This document shows positions 43,913 through 53,257 of a stretch of 64,000 bases of DNA, in pieces. Source of the DNA: Pacificibacter marinus (GTDB taxonomy: Bacteria > Pseudomonadota > Alphaproteobacteria > Rhodobacterales > Rhodobacteraceae); the NCBI RefSeq assembly GCF_018860665.1, contig NZ_JAHKPK010000011.1, positions 21,540 to 85,539 of the forward strand, given 5' to 3'. The notes below the pieces were generated by a model. The model searched no databases. It worked only from the letters and a program-made list of their open reading frames with translations, and was not told the origin of the DNA. The position numbers were made by a program, and so were the translations under genes. Positions within the stretch are counted from its first letter, which is position 1, and each line of letters begins with the position of its first letter.

Positions 43913-44971
43913 ATGCTCAAAAATACGCTTAAAACACTCGCGCTATCCGCGCTTTTGGCAGGGACGGCTTTGTCGGCCACTGCGGCGGATTTCAAGCTGC
44001 GTGCGACAGCGAATTCGAATGAAAACGACGAAGACTATGACGGTCTTGTGGTGTTCAAAAACTACGTCGAGGCGGCGTCTAACGGCGCGATCGAGGTTGA
44101 ATTGTTCATCGGCACGCAACTGTGTTCAAACGGCGCGGAATGTTTGCAAGGCGTGGCGGACGGCGGCGTTGATATCTACATTTCAACATCTGGCGGTGCG
44201 TCCGGCATTTTCCCCTATGTGCAAGTGCTTGACCTGCCATATTTGATGGCTGACGACCGTATTGCGGAGCACGTTCTGTCTGGCGATTTTGTACGCACCT
44301 TACGCGACATGGCTTTGGCTGATTCAGGCGACACCGTGCGTTTGATGACCATCGGTAACACGGGTGGATGGCGCAACTTTGCCAATACGAAACGCCGTAT
44401 TGCCGAGCCTGCCGACATGGAAGGTCTGAAAATCCGCACTGTTGTGGCTGACTTGCCGCAAGAGCTGGTCAAAGCTATGGGCGCGTCCCCGACACCGATC
44501 CCTTGGCCTGAGCTGTTCACATCGTTCCAAACCGGTGTTGTTGAAGGGTCCAAAAACGGCATCACCGACATTATGGGGATGAAATTCCCAGACGCCGGTT
44601 TGCAATACGTGACCTTGGATGGCCACGCTTACATGGGGGCATTGTGGTGGATGTCGAATGAGACTTTCATGTCCATGCCCGAAGATATGCGCCGCGTTGT
44701 GGTTGATGGCTTCTACGCTTTGCAGCAGGCGACTTTTGCCTCACCCAAGCGCAAATCCATCGCTGCCTATGAAGAATTCGTCGCAGGTGGCGGTGATCTT
44801 TACGTGCCATCACCAGAGCAAAAAGCGGACTTCAAAGCCGCAGCAGCCCCTGTGTACGACTGGTTCAAAGCCAATGTTGCAAACGGCGAAGCGGCCTTTG
44901 ACGCATTGAATGTAGCTGTTGCAGCCGCCGAAGCTGATGTGAACGCAGCTCGTGATGCTGACCTGAACTAA
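43913..44971 (+). CDS. TRAP transporter solute-binding protein (DctP)
   Basis: A 352-residue periplasmic protein. The signal peptide is KNTLKTLALSALLAGTALSA, with cleavage near TAA. The mature part shows the DctP features FKNYVEAASNGAIEVELF, GGWRNFANTKR, and GLKIRT followed by ELFTSFQTGVVEG. The ATG at 43913 has GGAGG upstream; the earlier in-frame start inside dctM is less likely. It delivers the substrate for the monooxygenase operon. The ligand is unknown. Confidence 0.9.
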   Translation: MLKNTLKTLALSALLAGTALSATAADFKLRATANSNENDEDYDGLVVFKNYVEAASNGAIEVELFIGTQLCSNGAECLQGVADGGVDIYISTSGGASGIFPYVQVLDLPYLMADDRIAEHVLSGDFVRTLRDMALADSGDTVRLMTIGNTGGWRNFANTKRRIAEPADMEGLKIRTVVADLPQELVKAMGASPTPIPWPELFTSFQTGVVEGSKNGITDIMGMKFPDAGLQYVTLDGHAYMGALWWMSNETFMSMPEDMRRVVVDGFYALQQATFASPKRKSIAAYEEFVAGGGDLYVPSPEQKADFKAAAAPVYDWFKANVANGEAAFDALNVAVAAAEADVNAARDADLN

Positions 44972-44980
44972 AAACAATCC

Positions 44981-45015
44981 GGGGCGTGCGTGTGTATGTT
45001 GTGAGCGCGCGCCCC
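44981..45015 (+). terminator. Hairpin after the TRAP operon
   Basis: GGGGCGTGCG (44981-44990) can pair with CGCGCGCCCC (45006-45015), leaving one mismatch and a 15-nt loop, 10 bp after the dctP stop. No T run follows. Confidence 0.5.
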
Positions 45016-45036
45016 ACCTGATCATCTGTCACCGGA

Positions 45037-45210
45037 TCAATTGAACGGGTACATCCCAACCTTGTAATCATTCACCAAAATATGCGCCTGATCGATCTGC
45101 TCTGGCGTCATCTTCTTCACAATCTCTTTCAACGAAATCGCCGCATCAGGATCCCCGCCGATGGCCGCTTTTGATGTGCCGTCATACAGGCCCAATGACT
45201 TACAACGAGA
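45037..45210 (-). pseudogene. Unidentified 3' gene remnant
   Basis: The minus strand encodes about 57 residues ending at a TGA at 45037, preceded by a stop at 45211-45213. The text includes GGDPDAAISLKEIVKKM, TPEQIDQA and a terminal YKVGMYPFN. MTPEQI-type tails occur at the ends of Sel1-repeat proteins, so a lost Sel1/TPR gene is possible. No start or upstream region remains. Low confidence in identity. Confidence 0.35.
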
Positions 45211-45223
45211 CTAGGACTTTTCA

Positions 45224-46216
45224 ATGCTAAACCTGAAACACACCACAGAGCGGATTTTCCCCGGACTGGTAATCGCGGGCCTTGTGGCGGTGACGGCGCA
45301 ATTTTTGTCAGAACATTACGGCGCGCCCGCGATGTTGATGGCCATTCTGTTGGGCATTTCTTTGCAGTTTTTGTCAGAAGAGACGCGCACAGAACCCGGT
45401 GTGGCTTTTGCCGCCAAGGGTCTTTTGCGGTTTGGTGTGGCGTTGTTGGGCGCACGGATCAGCATTGAGATGCTGCAAGCCTTGGGGCCTGCGTTGGTGG
45501 CGTTGATCATCATCGCGGTGATTTTGACCATTCTGTTTTCACTGTTGATTGGGCGGTTCTTTGGGCGCGGTATGATGTTTGCCTTTCTCACGGGTGGTTC
45601 TGTCGCCATCTGTGGGGCCTCTGCTGCGATGGCTATTGCCTCGATTTTGCCCAAAGGCGAAACCCGTGAACGTGATCTGGTGTTCACGGTTGTCAGCGTG
45701 ACTGTTCTGTCGACCATCGCGATGATTTTTTATCCGATTTTGGCCGATATTTTAGGATTGAATTTGCGCCAATCCGGTGTGTTTTTGGGCGGGACCATTC
45801 ATGATGTCGCCCAAGTTGTCGGCGCGGGATATTCGATTTCCGAAGAAACGGGCGATTTGGCCACGGTGGTCAAATTGATCCGCGTCACCATGTTGGCACC
45901 TGTGGTGCTGATCGCCTCGATGTTCTTGCGTAAATACGCCGAACCCGGCGAAGCGCGCCCACCGTTACTGCCCGGGTTTGTCTTGGCGTTTTTAATCATC
46001 GCGGCCCTGAATTCGTTTCACGTGTTGCCCGAGGTTGTGCGTGACTTGGCCTCTGTGGTGTCCCGCTGGGCGCTTTTGACGGCCATCGCCGCTGTCGGAA
46101 TGAAGACGTCTATCCCACGTATTTTACAGGTTGGCGGTCCCGCGATCGGGTTGTTGGTGGTGCAAAGTATTTTCCTTGCAGGCTTTGTGTTGGTCGGGGC
46201 GTTCATGCTGGGTTGA
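45224..46216 (+). CDS. YeiH/UPF0324-family putative sulfate or sulfite exporter
   Basis: A 330-residue membrane protein with about ten hydrophobic segments. Family motifs include GVALLGARIS, TGGSVAICGASAAMAIASIL, and HDVAQVVGAGYSISEETGDLA split around the central loop. The family (YeiH, putative sulfate exporter PSE) occurs next to taurine or sulfonate genes in some bacteria, and sulfite or sulfate export is the usual proposal. It follows the SsuD-like operon in the same direction, which strengthens a link with sulfonate use. Activity is not experimentally secure for the family. Confidence 0.83.
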   Translation: MLNLKHTTERIFPGLVIAGLVAVTAQFLSEHYGAPAMLMAILLGISLQFLSEETRTEPGVAFAAKGLLRFGVALLGARISIEMLQALGPALVALIIIAVILTILFSLLIGRFFGRGMMFAFLTGGSVAICGASAAMAIASILPKGETRERDLVFTVVSVTVLSTIAMIFYPILADILGLNLRQSGVFLGGTIHDVAQVVGAGYSISEETGDLATVVKLIRVTMLAPVVLIASMFLRKYAEPGEARPPLLPGFVLAFLIIAALNSFHVLPEVVRDLASVVSRWALLTAIAAVGMKTSIPRILQVGGPAIGLLVVQSIFLAGFVLVGAFMLG

Positions 46217-46231
46217 GGTGTTTTGGGGCGC

Positions 46232-46921
46232 TTAATCTGCAAATTTTCCGCGACGTTTAAAAAAGTCTTCGACGGTATTGGCAAAGGCCTGTGATGACAG
46301 GTTTTCGCTGTTGGCGGTGCTGGCTTGCGAGCGAATGGCATCAGGCAAAACGTCACCGCGTTGATCAAGCAGTGTGTGAAAAAATGGCACTGAAAACTCA
46401 GGATGCGGCTGAATGGTCAGCGCGCGATTGCCATAGGTCAGGATCGCGTTTTCGCAAAAAGTAGAGGATCCAGCAACCGAGGCCGAAGTGGGGCGGGTGA
46501 CGACTTGGTCTTGGTGCCATGCGATCATCTTTTGATCGCCAAACAGTTCGCTTTGATAGGTTTGCGGGCCAACGGACCAACCTTTCGCATATTTCTCAAC
46601 CTTGCCTCCCAAAGCCTGCGCAAGGATTTGATGACCAAAACAGACCCCGAAAATTGGTACTTCGGCGGCAAAGGCCGCGCGTAAGAATGCCTCAAGCGGG
46701 GGAATCCACGTATGGTTTTCATAGGCGCCGAACTTTGAGCCCGTGATCAACCAGCCTTGTGCCTCTGCGGGGCTTTGAGGAAAATCACCATCAAGTACGG
46801 CGTAGGTTTGAAATTCAAAATCTCTGCCGTTTAGAAAGCGAACAAAAAAATCGTTGTAATCGCCGTAGTCTGGCAAGGCTTCATCAGGGGCACGCCCTGT
46901 TTGTAGAATACCGATTTTCAT
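46232..46921 (-). CDS. Class I glutamine amidotransferase (gamma-glutamyl hydrolase-like)
   Basis: A 229-residue GATase. The catalytic triad is Cys94 (GVCFGHQ), His173 and Glu175 (QPHPEF). The ATG at 46921 is chosen; the longer frame runs into the oxidase gene. Next to glutamine synthetase-like and oxidase genes, it fits the last step of a Puu-type pathway, release of glutamate from a gamma-glutamyl amino acid (PuuD role). GMP synthase-type amidotransferases share the fold, so the reaction is inferred from context. It lies 7 bp after the FAD oxidase gene. Confidence 0.8.
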   Translation of the reverse strand: MKIGILQTGRAPDEALPDYGDYNDFFVRFLNGRDFEFQTYAVLDGDFPQSPAEAQGWLITGSKFGAYENHTWIPPLEAFLRAAFAAEVPIFGVCFGHQILAQALGGKVEKYAKGWSVGPQTYQSELFGDQKMIAWHQDQVVTRPTSASVAGSSTFCENAILTYGNRALTIQPHPEFSVPFFHTLLDQRGDVLPDAIRSQASTANSENLSSQAFANTVEDFFKRRGKFAD

Positions 46922-46928
46922 ATTGCCC

Positions 46929-48239
46929 TCACACTCCAAACTTGTCTTTGAAACTGTAATACCAAGAGCCGACCATTGAATAGGGCACGCGGAACAGGCG
47001 TCCACCGGGAAATGGAATCCACGGCAGGCGTGCAAAGACATCAAAGCGCGACATGTCGCCATCGATGGCTTCGGCCAGAATGCGCCCAAATGTATGCGAT
47101 CCTGTGACCCCGTGGCCTGAATAGCCATGCGCGAAATAGGTGTTGTCATTTAGGCGACCCAATTGGGGCACGCGGCTGAATGAGAGGGCGAAATTGCCGC
47201 TCCAAGCGTAGTCAATTTTCGTGGCTTTCAGTTCGGGAAACACCTTATGCATGTTTTTACGCAGCTTGGCTTCGATGTCTTTAGGGTCTGCGCCGCCATA
47301 AACAGTCCCGCCGCCGAACAGCAGGCGATTGTCGGCTGAAAGACGGAAATAATCTAGGATAAATCGAATGTCTTCGACGCAGGTGTCCGTGGGCAGCAAA
47401 CGTTCGGCTTGGTCTTGGGACAGGGGTTCTGTGGCCATCATTTGCGTTGACACAGGCATGACCCGCGCCGTCAATTTTGGCACCACGTGGCTCAGATAGG
47501 CGTTGCCACATAGCACGACTTTTTTACATGTGATGCTGCCCTGCGCCGTTTTCACGACAGGATTGGGCTGGTCGTAGCAGACGTCAATCACCCGCGACAT
47601 CTCAAAAATCGTACCGCCGTTTTGCTCGAAGGCGGCCGCTTCGCCCAAAGCCAGATTGAGCGGATGCATATGGCCGCCTGCGTGATCGATCATCCCGCCT
47701 GCGTAAACGTCAGAGCCAACATAGTCTCTAATATTAGCTTTAGACACTATTTCTTGCGTTTCGATGCCATAGCGGCGCCACAAGGCAAGCCGTTCTTCAA
47801 GCTCGCGCATATGGGCATCTGTATAGGCGGTGAACAGGTTCGTCGGTTTCAAATCGCAATCAATGTTATAGGTTTTGACCCGCTCGCGAATGATGTCGGC
47901 CCCTTCCATCACCAGACCTGACACGAATGTCGCGGTGTCTTGGCCATAGCGGCGTTCGATGGTTTGCAAGGAGGCGTTCAGCCCGTTGACAACTTGTCCG
48001 CCGTTGCGCCCAGAAGCCCCCCAGCCGATCCGCGCGCCTTCAACGATGGCGACGTTATGGCCTTTTTCCGCCAGATGCAGCGCTGTGGACAGGCCGGAAT
48101 ATCCAGCGCCTACGACACAAATGTCAAAACTTTGATCGCCGGTTAGCGCAGGACGCAAAATTCGCGTGTTGGCTGAGGCGGCATAGTAGCTGGTGGTGTG
48201 CTCGCCGTTGCCAGCGTAAGGACGGGGTGGGGTCATCAA
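46929..48239 (-). CDS. FAD-dependent gamma-glutamyl-amine oxidase (PuuB-like)
   Basis: A 436-residue flavoprotein of the DAO/PuuB family. The FAD motif is VVGAGYSGLSTALHLAE with GASGRNGGQVV, and the C-terminal FAD-contact region HGYSGHGVTGSHT follows. Family members (PuuB) oxidise gamma-glutamylated amines to the aldehyde, releasing ammonium and hydrogen peroxide. It overlaps the GS-like gene by 4 bp. A paralogue is at 50390-51694. Confidence 0.85.
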   Translation of the reverse strand: MMTPPRPYAGNGEHTTSYYAASANTRILRPALTGDQSFDICVVGAGYSGLSTALHLAEKGHNVAIVEGARIGWGASGRNGGQVVNGLNASLQTIERRYGQDTATFVSGLVMEGADIIRERVKTYNIDCDLKPTNLFTAYTDAHMRELEERLALWRRYGIETQEIVSKANIRDYVGSDVYAGGMIDHAGGHMHPLNLALGEAAAFEQNGGTIFEMSRVIDVCYDQPNPVVKTAQGSITCKKVVLCGNAYLSHVVPKLTARVMPVSTQMMATEPLSQDQAERLLPTDTCVEDIRFILDYFRLSADNRLLFGGGTVYGGADPKDIEAKLRKNMHKVFPELKATKIDYAWSGNFALSFSRVPQLGRLNDNTYFAHGYSGHGVTGSHTFGRILAEAIDGDMSRFDVFARLPWIPFPGGRLFRVPYSMVGSWYYSFKDKFGV

Positions 48240-49594
48240 ACGGTCTCCAAATAGGCGCTGTATTCGCTGGCGGGGACGATGCTGAGAAGTTTATCAAGTT
48301 CCTGCGTTTTGATCTGTGCAAACAGCCGGATCAATTGGGGATCGATAATATGCGGCAGTAAAGTGCTTTTCTCAAAGGCATCGATAGCCCCGTGCCAATG
48401 CAGCGGCAGCAAGGGCGCGTCTGTTTCATAGGCGTTGCCTTCAGTCGGGGCAGGGGGGGTGAGCTTGTTTTCTATCCCGTAAATAGCAGCCCCCAAAATG
48501 GCCGTCAAAACCAAGTAAGGGTTGGCATCGCCGCCCGCAACGCGGTGTTCAATGCGCCGCGCGGCATTGGCGCCGCCGGGAATACGGATGGCACAGGTGC
48601 GGTTTTCGTATCCCCAGGCCACAGCCGTGGGCGCATGGGCATTGGGGCGGATACGCCGATAGCTGTTTTGGTGCGGCGCAAAAATCAACGCGCTGTCGGT
48701 CATCATAGCGGCCAGCCCCGCAACGGCGTGCAGCATCAGGTCAGAGCCGTCGTCGGTGCCGTTGTCGAAAATATTATGTCCCGCTGCGTCCAGCACCGAG
48801 AAATGCACATGCAGCCCGTTGCCCGCTTTGTCGCCAAAGGGTTTGGCCATAAAGGTCGCGCGAAACCCATGGGCGCGGGCAACGCTGCGCACGAGGTTTT
48901 TGAACAAAACCGCGTCATCAGCGGCGCGCAGGGCGTCATCGCTGTGCATCAGGTTCAGTTCAAATTGGGCTGTGCCGCTTTCAGATATAATCGCATCTGG
49001 TACGATGCCTTGGCGGGTTGCTTCGGCATAAATATCATCAAGAAACGGCTGCAACTGGTCCAGCTCGGCCACGGACAACACGTTGTGATGTTCCAGTGGT
49101 CCGGCCTCACCCGGAAGGGTCGCGGGTTCCACCTCTTCTGCGGGGCCAGAGGTCAGATAAAATTCAAGTTCGGTCGCAACAACGGGCCTATAGCCGTGGG
49201 ATTTGAACCGATCAACAATCGCGGCAAGAGCCTGTCTTGGGTCTGTCGGCTCTGGGGTCCCGTCCTCATTAAACATTGTGATTGGCACAAACGCCGATAT
49301 CTGTCCTGCGATATGACGTTCAACCAAACCGCGGTCTGTGACGGTGCAGATGGCATCGGCATCCCCTGAGTCAAACACGAGTTCGCTGTCTTCAAGATCG
49401 CAGCCCCAAATATCAACAGTGCATGAGGACGTGGGCATACGCACGCCGTCTTTGAAAATCTTGACGATTTGTTCAACGGGCACACGTTTGCCGCGAAACA
49501 CCCCGTTGATGTCGCAGATCGCAATGGTTGCTGAGGTCGCATCTGGGTTGGATTTCAGCCAGTTTTCGGGATCGAGTTGAGGCAATTGCCACAT
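48236..49594 (-). CDS. Glutamine synthetase-like gamma-glutamyl ligase (PuuA-like)
   Basis: A 452-residue GS-family protein with the beta-grasp domain (to about 120) and the catalytic domain. ATP/metal motifs are VVATELEFYL, GNGLHVHFSVLD and APTAVAWGYENRTCAIRIP, and the conserved DANPYLVLTAILGA is present. No adenylylation-site tyrosine of housekeeping GlnA (NLYxLPPE) was seen, which fits a catabolic ligase. It probably joins glutamate to an amine substrate. It is divergent from a GntR regulator at 49700. Confidence 0.85.
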   Translation of the reverse strand: MWQLPQLDPENWLKSNPDATSATIAICDINGVFRGKRVPVEQIVKIFKDGVRMPTSSCTVDIWGCDLEDSELVFDSGDADAICTVTDRGLVERHIAGQISAFVPITMFNEDGTPEPTDPRQALAAIVDRFKSHGYRPVVATELEFYLTSGPAEEVEPATLPGEAGPLEHHNVLSVAELDQLQPFLDDIYAEATRQGIVPDAIISESGTAQFELNLMHSDDALRAADDAVLFKNLVRSVARAHGFRATFMAKPFGDKAGNGLHVHFSVLDAAGHNIFDNGTDDGSDLMLHAVAGLAAMMTDSALIFAPHQNSYRRIRPNAHAPTAVAWGYENRTCAIRIPGGANAARRIEHRVAGGDANPYLVLTAILGAAIYGIENKLTPPAPTEGNAYETDAPLLPLHWHGAIDAFEKSTLLPHIIDPQLIRLFAQIKTQELDKLLSIVPASEYSAYLETV

Positions 49595-49601
49595 CCTTTA
49601 T

Positions 49602-49621
49602 TAAAATGTGATAGCATTTAA
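49602..49621. promoter_or_regulatory. Candidate operator in the GS/gntR promoter
   Basis: AAATG (49604-49608) and CATTT (49615-49619) flank a 6-bp spacer inside an AT-rich partly symmetrical stretch between the two divergent genes. The arms are short, so the assignment is tentative. Confidence 0.3.
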
Positions 49622-49699
49622 TATTTTGTGACACCTTTGTTGACTTATGTCAAACTCAATTCTAGTCTGGCGACAGGCACAAAAGGATCAGGTCGATAT

Positions 49700-50383
49700 A
49701 TGAGCTTTGAAGTTCCAGAATTTGAAGGCGGCGAGGGGCTGACCAGCCAAGAATACGTGTATATGCGCTTGCGCAACGCGATTATGGTGGGGGCTATTCC
49801 GACGGGCGCGTCGCTGACGATGCGCGGTTTGGCGGATGTGATGGGCCTATCCGCGACCCCGATTCGTGAGGCCTTGCGCCGTTTAAATTCTGAACAGGCA
49901 GTCGAGGCCCAAGACAATCGCCGAATGTTGATTCCTGAAATGAATTCGGGCCGATTTGAAGATCTCGTGTCAACACGGTTGGTTTTGGAGTGTCATGCAG
50001 GGCTGCGGGCCTTGCCGTATATTTCGGATATTGTGATCGGTGAGTTGCGCGTCATTGACGACGAAATGGACGCGGCGATTTCTCGGCGGAACTATGATCG
50101 GATGATCTGCCTGAACCACAAATTTCACCGTGCTTTATATGGCGCGAACCCTGATTTGACGTCTTTGCCGCTGATCGAAAGCATCTGGCTGCAACTTGGG
50201 CCGTTCCAGCGTGAATTGATCTCGGATGTGGGTGAATTTTATGTGATGGGTGACCACAAGGCCATCCTTGATGCATTGATGGATCGCGCGCCTGAGGCTT
50301 TGACCTTGGCGATTGAGAATGACATCCAGAATGGCTTGGTGTCTGCCGGACGCGCTTTGATTGAACGACGCGCCCAGCGGTAA
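49700..50383 (+). CDS. GntR-family (FCD type) regulator of the gamma-glutamylation genes
   Basis: A 227-residue regulator. The winged helix reads YMRLRNAIMVGAIPTG and ATPIREALRRLNSEQAV, and the FCD effector domain contains LNHKFHRALYGAN. The ATG at 49700 is chosen; a GTG 72 bp upstream lies in the promoter. It is divergent from the first GS/oxidase/GATase operon and convergent with the second oxidase gene, so it probably represses at least the first. Confidence 0.87.
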   Translation: MSFEVPEFEGGEGLTSQEYVYMRLRNAIMVGAIPTGASLTMRGLADVMGLSATPIREALRRLNSEQAVEAQDNRRMLIPEMNSGRFEDLVSTRLVLECHAGLRALPYISDIVIGELRVIDDEMDAAISRRNYDRMICLNHKFHRALYGANPDLTSLPLIESIWLQLGPFQRELISDVGEFYVMGDHKAILDALMDRAPEALTLAIENDIQNGLVSAGRALIERRAQR

Positions 50384-50389
50384 ACCACG

Positions 50390-51694
50390 TTAAAGCCTGT
50401 CGCGCAGCCCATACCAAAGCATCGCAAGAACAAGCAGCGGTTGGCGCATTTTTGGCCCGCCTGGAAACTGCGGGCTGGGCAGGTTGGCCATGATGTCGAA
50501 ACGCTCGGCCTGACCTGAAATCATCTCGGCGGCAATCTGGCCGGACAGGGTGCCCATGGCCACGCCTGATCCTGAAAACCCAGATAGGCTTAGGATATTG
50601 CCGGTGCCGTAGGTGGCGTAATGCGGCATCCGGTTCATGGTGATGCCCAAAGTGCCGCCCCAAGCGTAGTCGATTTTGACGTCTTTGAGTTGGGGAAAGA
50701 TCTTGCGCATCGGTTTTTGCACTTGGCGGGCGATGTCTTTGGGGAAGCGGTAGCCATAGGTTTCGGTGCCGCCAAACAACATGCGGTTGTCATCGCTGAA
50801 ACGGTAGTAATTCACAACGAACTTGCTGTCGGCGACGGCGATGTTTTGGGGCAAAACTGCTGCGCGCTCTGCGTCTGACAAAGGCTCTGTCGCGACGATG
50901 TAATTGTTGATCGGCATGACACGGCGCGATACGTCATCGTGCAAATCGCCGATATAGCCGTTGCAACACATCACAACATATTTCGCACGGATGCGGGCCT
51001 CTTTGGTGCGCAGGGTCACATTGGGCCCGTGTTTGATTTCTATCACCTGACTGTTTTCATGCAGCACAGCACCGGCCACTTGCGCCATGCGCGCCAAGCC
51101 AAAGGCGAATTGCAGCGGATCAATGTGTCCACCGCCTGTGTCATAGGTGCCGCCAAAATAGGCCGAGGATTTGACCAAGTCTTGCACCTGATCGCGATCC
51201 AAAAACGACATGTGATCATAGCCATATGTGTCGTTCATCTTAGCCGCATAGGCGCGGGACGTGGCGTCATAACGTTCGCGGTGATTGACGTACAACAGGC
51301 CGAGGTGAAAGTCTGCCTGCACCAAATCGGATTGGGCCAACTTGCGCACCAAATCCGAGGCTTGGGTGCCGATGGTCCAAAGATCTTTTGCCCGCGCCGC
51401 GCCGAACATTTGTTCTAACGTGTCTTGGTCAAGCCGTTGTCCTTGGCCGACCTGCCCTCCATTGCGCCCCGTTGCGCCAAATCCGATGCGCTGCGCTTCC
51501 ATAAGATGCACAGAGTAGCCGCGTTTTGCCAAATGCAGCGCCGTCGACAGGCCGGTGAACCCGCCGCCGATCACACAGACATCGCAGTGAATATCCCCTT
51601 GGGCAGGTCCAGCATTGGGGATGGGGTCGATGTTGCGTGCATAAAAGGACGGGGGATAAGCCCCCGCCGTGTCGTTGATCGTCAACAGGTTCAT
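50390..51694 (-). CDS. FAD-dependent gamma-glutamyl-amine oxidase (PuuB-like), paralogue
   Basis: A 434-residue flavoprotein of the same family as the gene at 46929-48239. The FAD motif reads CVIGGGFTGLSTALHLAK with GATGRNGGQVGQG, and the C-terminal region is LSGFSGSGVAMGT. It follows the second GS gene by 3 bp. The paralogue pairs are the same two families but clearly diverged, so each pair may serve a different amine. Confidence 0.85.
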   Translation of the reverse strand: MNLLTINDTAGAYPPSFYARNIDPIPNAGPAQGDIHCDVCVIGGGFTGLSTALHLAKRGYSVHLMEAQRIGFGATGRNGGQVGQGQRLDQDTLEQMFGAARAKDLWTIGTQASDLVRKLAQSDLVQADFHLGLLYVNHRERYDATSRAYAAKMNDTYGYDHMSFLDRDQVQDLVKSSAYFGGTYDTGGGHIDPLQFAFGLARMAQVAGAVLHENSQVIEIKHGPNVTLRTKEARIRAKYVVMCCNGYIGDLHDDVSRRVMPINNYIVATEPLSDAERAAVLPQNIAVADSKFVVNYYRFSDDNRMLFGGTETYGYRFPKDIARQVQKPMRKIFPQLKDVKIDYAWGGTLGITMNRMPHYATYGTGNILSLSGFSGSGVAMGTLSGQIAAEMISGQAERFDIMANLPSPQFPGGPKMRQPLLVLAMLWYGLRDRL

Positions 51695-51697
51695 AGG

Positions 51698-53125
51698 CTA
51701 CACGTTCAGCAAAAGGTGTTGGCGTTCCCATGGGGAAATTTCGCGCTGGTACTCTTCATTTTCTGCGCGTTTCAGGTCAAGGAACAGCTGACAGAATTCT
51801 TGGCCGAGAACCTGCCAAAGCTCATCGGCCTCTTCAAACAGATCCAAGGCCATCCCAAGGGTGTACGGCAAGGGGTGCTCTGTTTCCCAAACCTCTTTGG
51901 TGGCGGCAGGGCGGGGTTTAATCTTGTTCACAAGCCCCAGATACCCGCAAGCAAGCGAGGCCGCGATGGCCAGATAGGGGTTGCAATCCATGCCGATCAC
52001 ACGGTTTTCCAACCGCCGCGCGGCAGGGCCGGAATGGGGCACGCGCAGGCCCGTGGTGCGATTGTCTGCCGCCCATTCAAGGTTCGAAGGCGCGGATTGC
52101 CCGCCGATCGTGATCCGACGATAGGAATTCACATAGGGGGCCAAAAGCGGCACGGCTTGCATGGTGTAAATTTGTGATCCGCCGATGAAATGCTCAAAGG
52201 CCTCCGTGGGGTTGCCGTCCTCATCCGAGAAAATGTTTTGACCGGTTTTGCTGTCGATGATCGATTGATGCAGATGCATCGCGCTGCCCGGTTCATCGCG
52301 CATGGGTTTGGCCATGAAAGTGGCGAACATGCCGTTTTTCAGCGCGGCCTCGCGGATGGTGCGTTTGAAAAAGAATACCTGATCGGCCAGTTCAAGCGGA
52401 TTGCCATGCAGCAAATTCACCTCGACTTGGCCCGCTCCGCCTTCTTGAATCACGGTGTCGATGCGCAGGCCTTGGGCTTCGGCAAAGTCATAAATCGTGT
52501 CGATCACAGGGCCAAATTCGTCAACGGCGGCCATCGAATAGACCTGACTGCCCACGCATTGACGCCCCGTGCGCCCGATGGGCGGCTCGATGGCTTCGGT
52601 GGGGTCAACATTTGGTTTTGTGAGATAAAATTCAAGCTCTGGGGCGACAACGGGGGTCCATCCGGCGGCATCGTATAGGTCCAAAACGCGGCGCAGCACG
52701 TTGCGCGGGGCCACGGTGAGCGGTGCGCCTTCGCGGGTTTTCATGTCGCAGATCACTTGCACCGACGCGTCGTCGCCCCAAGGGATCGCGCAGGCGGTGG
52801 ACATATCGGCGATCAATGTCACGTCGTGTTCGAACCATTGGTTTTCGATGTCCATGTCGACATAGGCACCAGAAATCGTTTGATAAAACAACGAGATCGG
52901 CAAAAAGAACGACTCGCTTGGTTCAAACTTATAGGCGGGCATGGCCTTGCCGCGGGACGTGCCTGCGATGTCTGATATGATCAGTTCGACCTCATCAAGC
53001 CCGCGCCCGTCTAGGTAATCTTTGAACGCATCCGATAGATCATTGGTCCAGTAAGAGGGGGTTTTTTTCGACTTACGCGTTGTCACGTCAGGGGCTCCTG
53101 AAAGGTTGATCGTATGTTGGGGCAT
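51698..53125 (-). CDS. Glutamine synthetase-like gamma-glutamyl ligase, paralogue
   Basis: A 475-residue GS-family enzyme. The N-terminal domain contains ELIISDIAGTSRGKAMPAYK, and the catalytic domain has VVAPELEFYLTKPN, EPGSAMHLHQSIID and MDCNPYLAIAASLACGY. Its insertions and N-terminal extension differ from the first copy. The start at 53125 has a methionine, while the longer frame is less plausible. It lies downstream of the amidase/TRAP operon but is separated from it by a terminator. Confidence 0.84.
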   Translation of the reverse strand: MPQHTINLSGAPDVTTRKSKKTPSYWTNDLSDAFKDYLDGRGLDEVELIISDIAGTSRGKAMPAYKFEPSESFFLPISLFYQTISGAYVDMDIENQWFEHDVTLIADMSTACAIPWGDDASVQVICDMKTREGAPLTVAPRNVLRRVLDLYDAAGWTPVVAPELEFYLTKPNVDPTEAIEPPIGRTGRQCVGSQVYSMAAVDEFGPVIDTIYDFAEAQGLRIDTVIQEGGAGQVEVNLLHGNPLELADQVFFFKRTIREAALKNGMFATFMAKPMRDEPGSAMHLHQSIIDSKTGQNIFSDEDGNPTEAFEHFIGGSQIYTMQAVPLLAPYVNSYRRITIGGQSAPSNLEWAADNRTTGLRVPHSGPAARRLENRVIGMDCNPYLAIAASLACGYLGLVNKIKPRPAATKEVWETEHPLPYTLGMALDLFEEADELWQVLGQEFCQLFLDLKRAENEEYQREISPWERQHLLLNV

Positions 53126-53189
53126 CGTTGAACGAACTGGCGGTGTCTTGCAACGTGTGATCACTGCAAGCTGTGCCCTTATACGCCAA

Positions 53190-53217
53190 AACCGCAGCGT
53201 GGCGATACGCAGCGGTT
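53190..53217 (-). terminator. Intrinsic terminator after the amidase gene
   Basis: Eleven-base arms (53190-53200 and 53207-53217, one mismatch) enclose a 6-nt loop; on the minus strand TTTTGG follows. It separates the TRAP-amidase operon from the downstream GS/oxidase pair. Confidence 0.7.
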
Positions 53218-53257
53218 TCGGGTCAATGTAAAGTTTTGAACGCGCAGCGTCTGATTG

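Noticed and set aside
49628..49699. GTG start of the GntR regulator
   Set aside because: The extension lies in the divergent promoter and has no family similarity; ATG at 49700 fits better.
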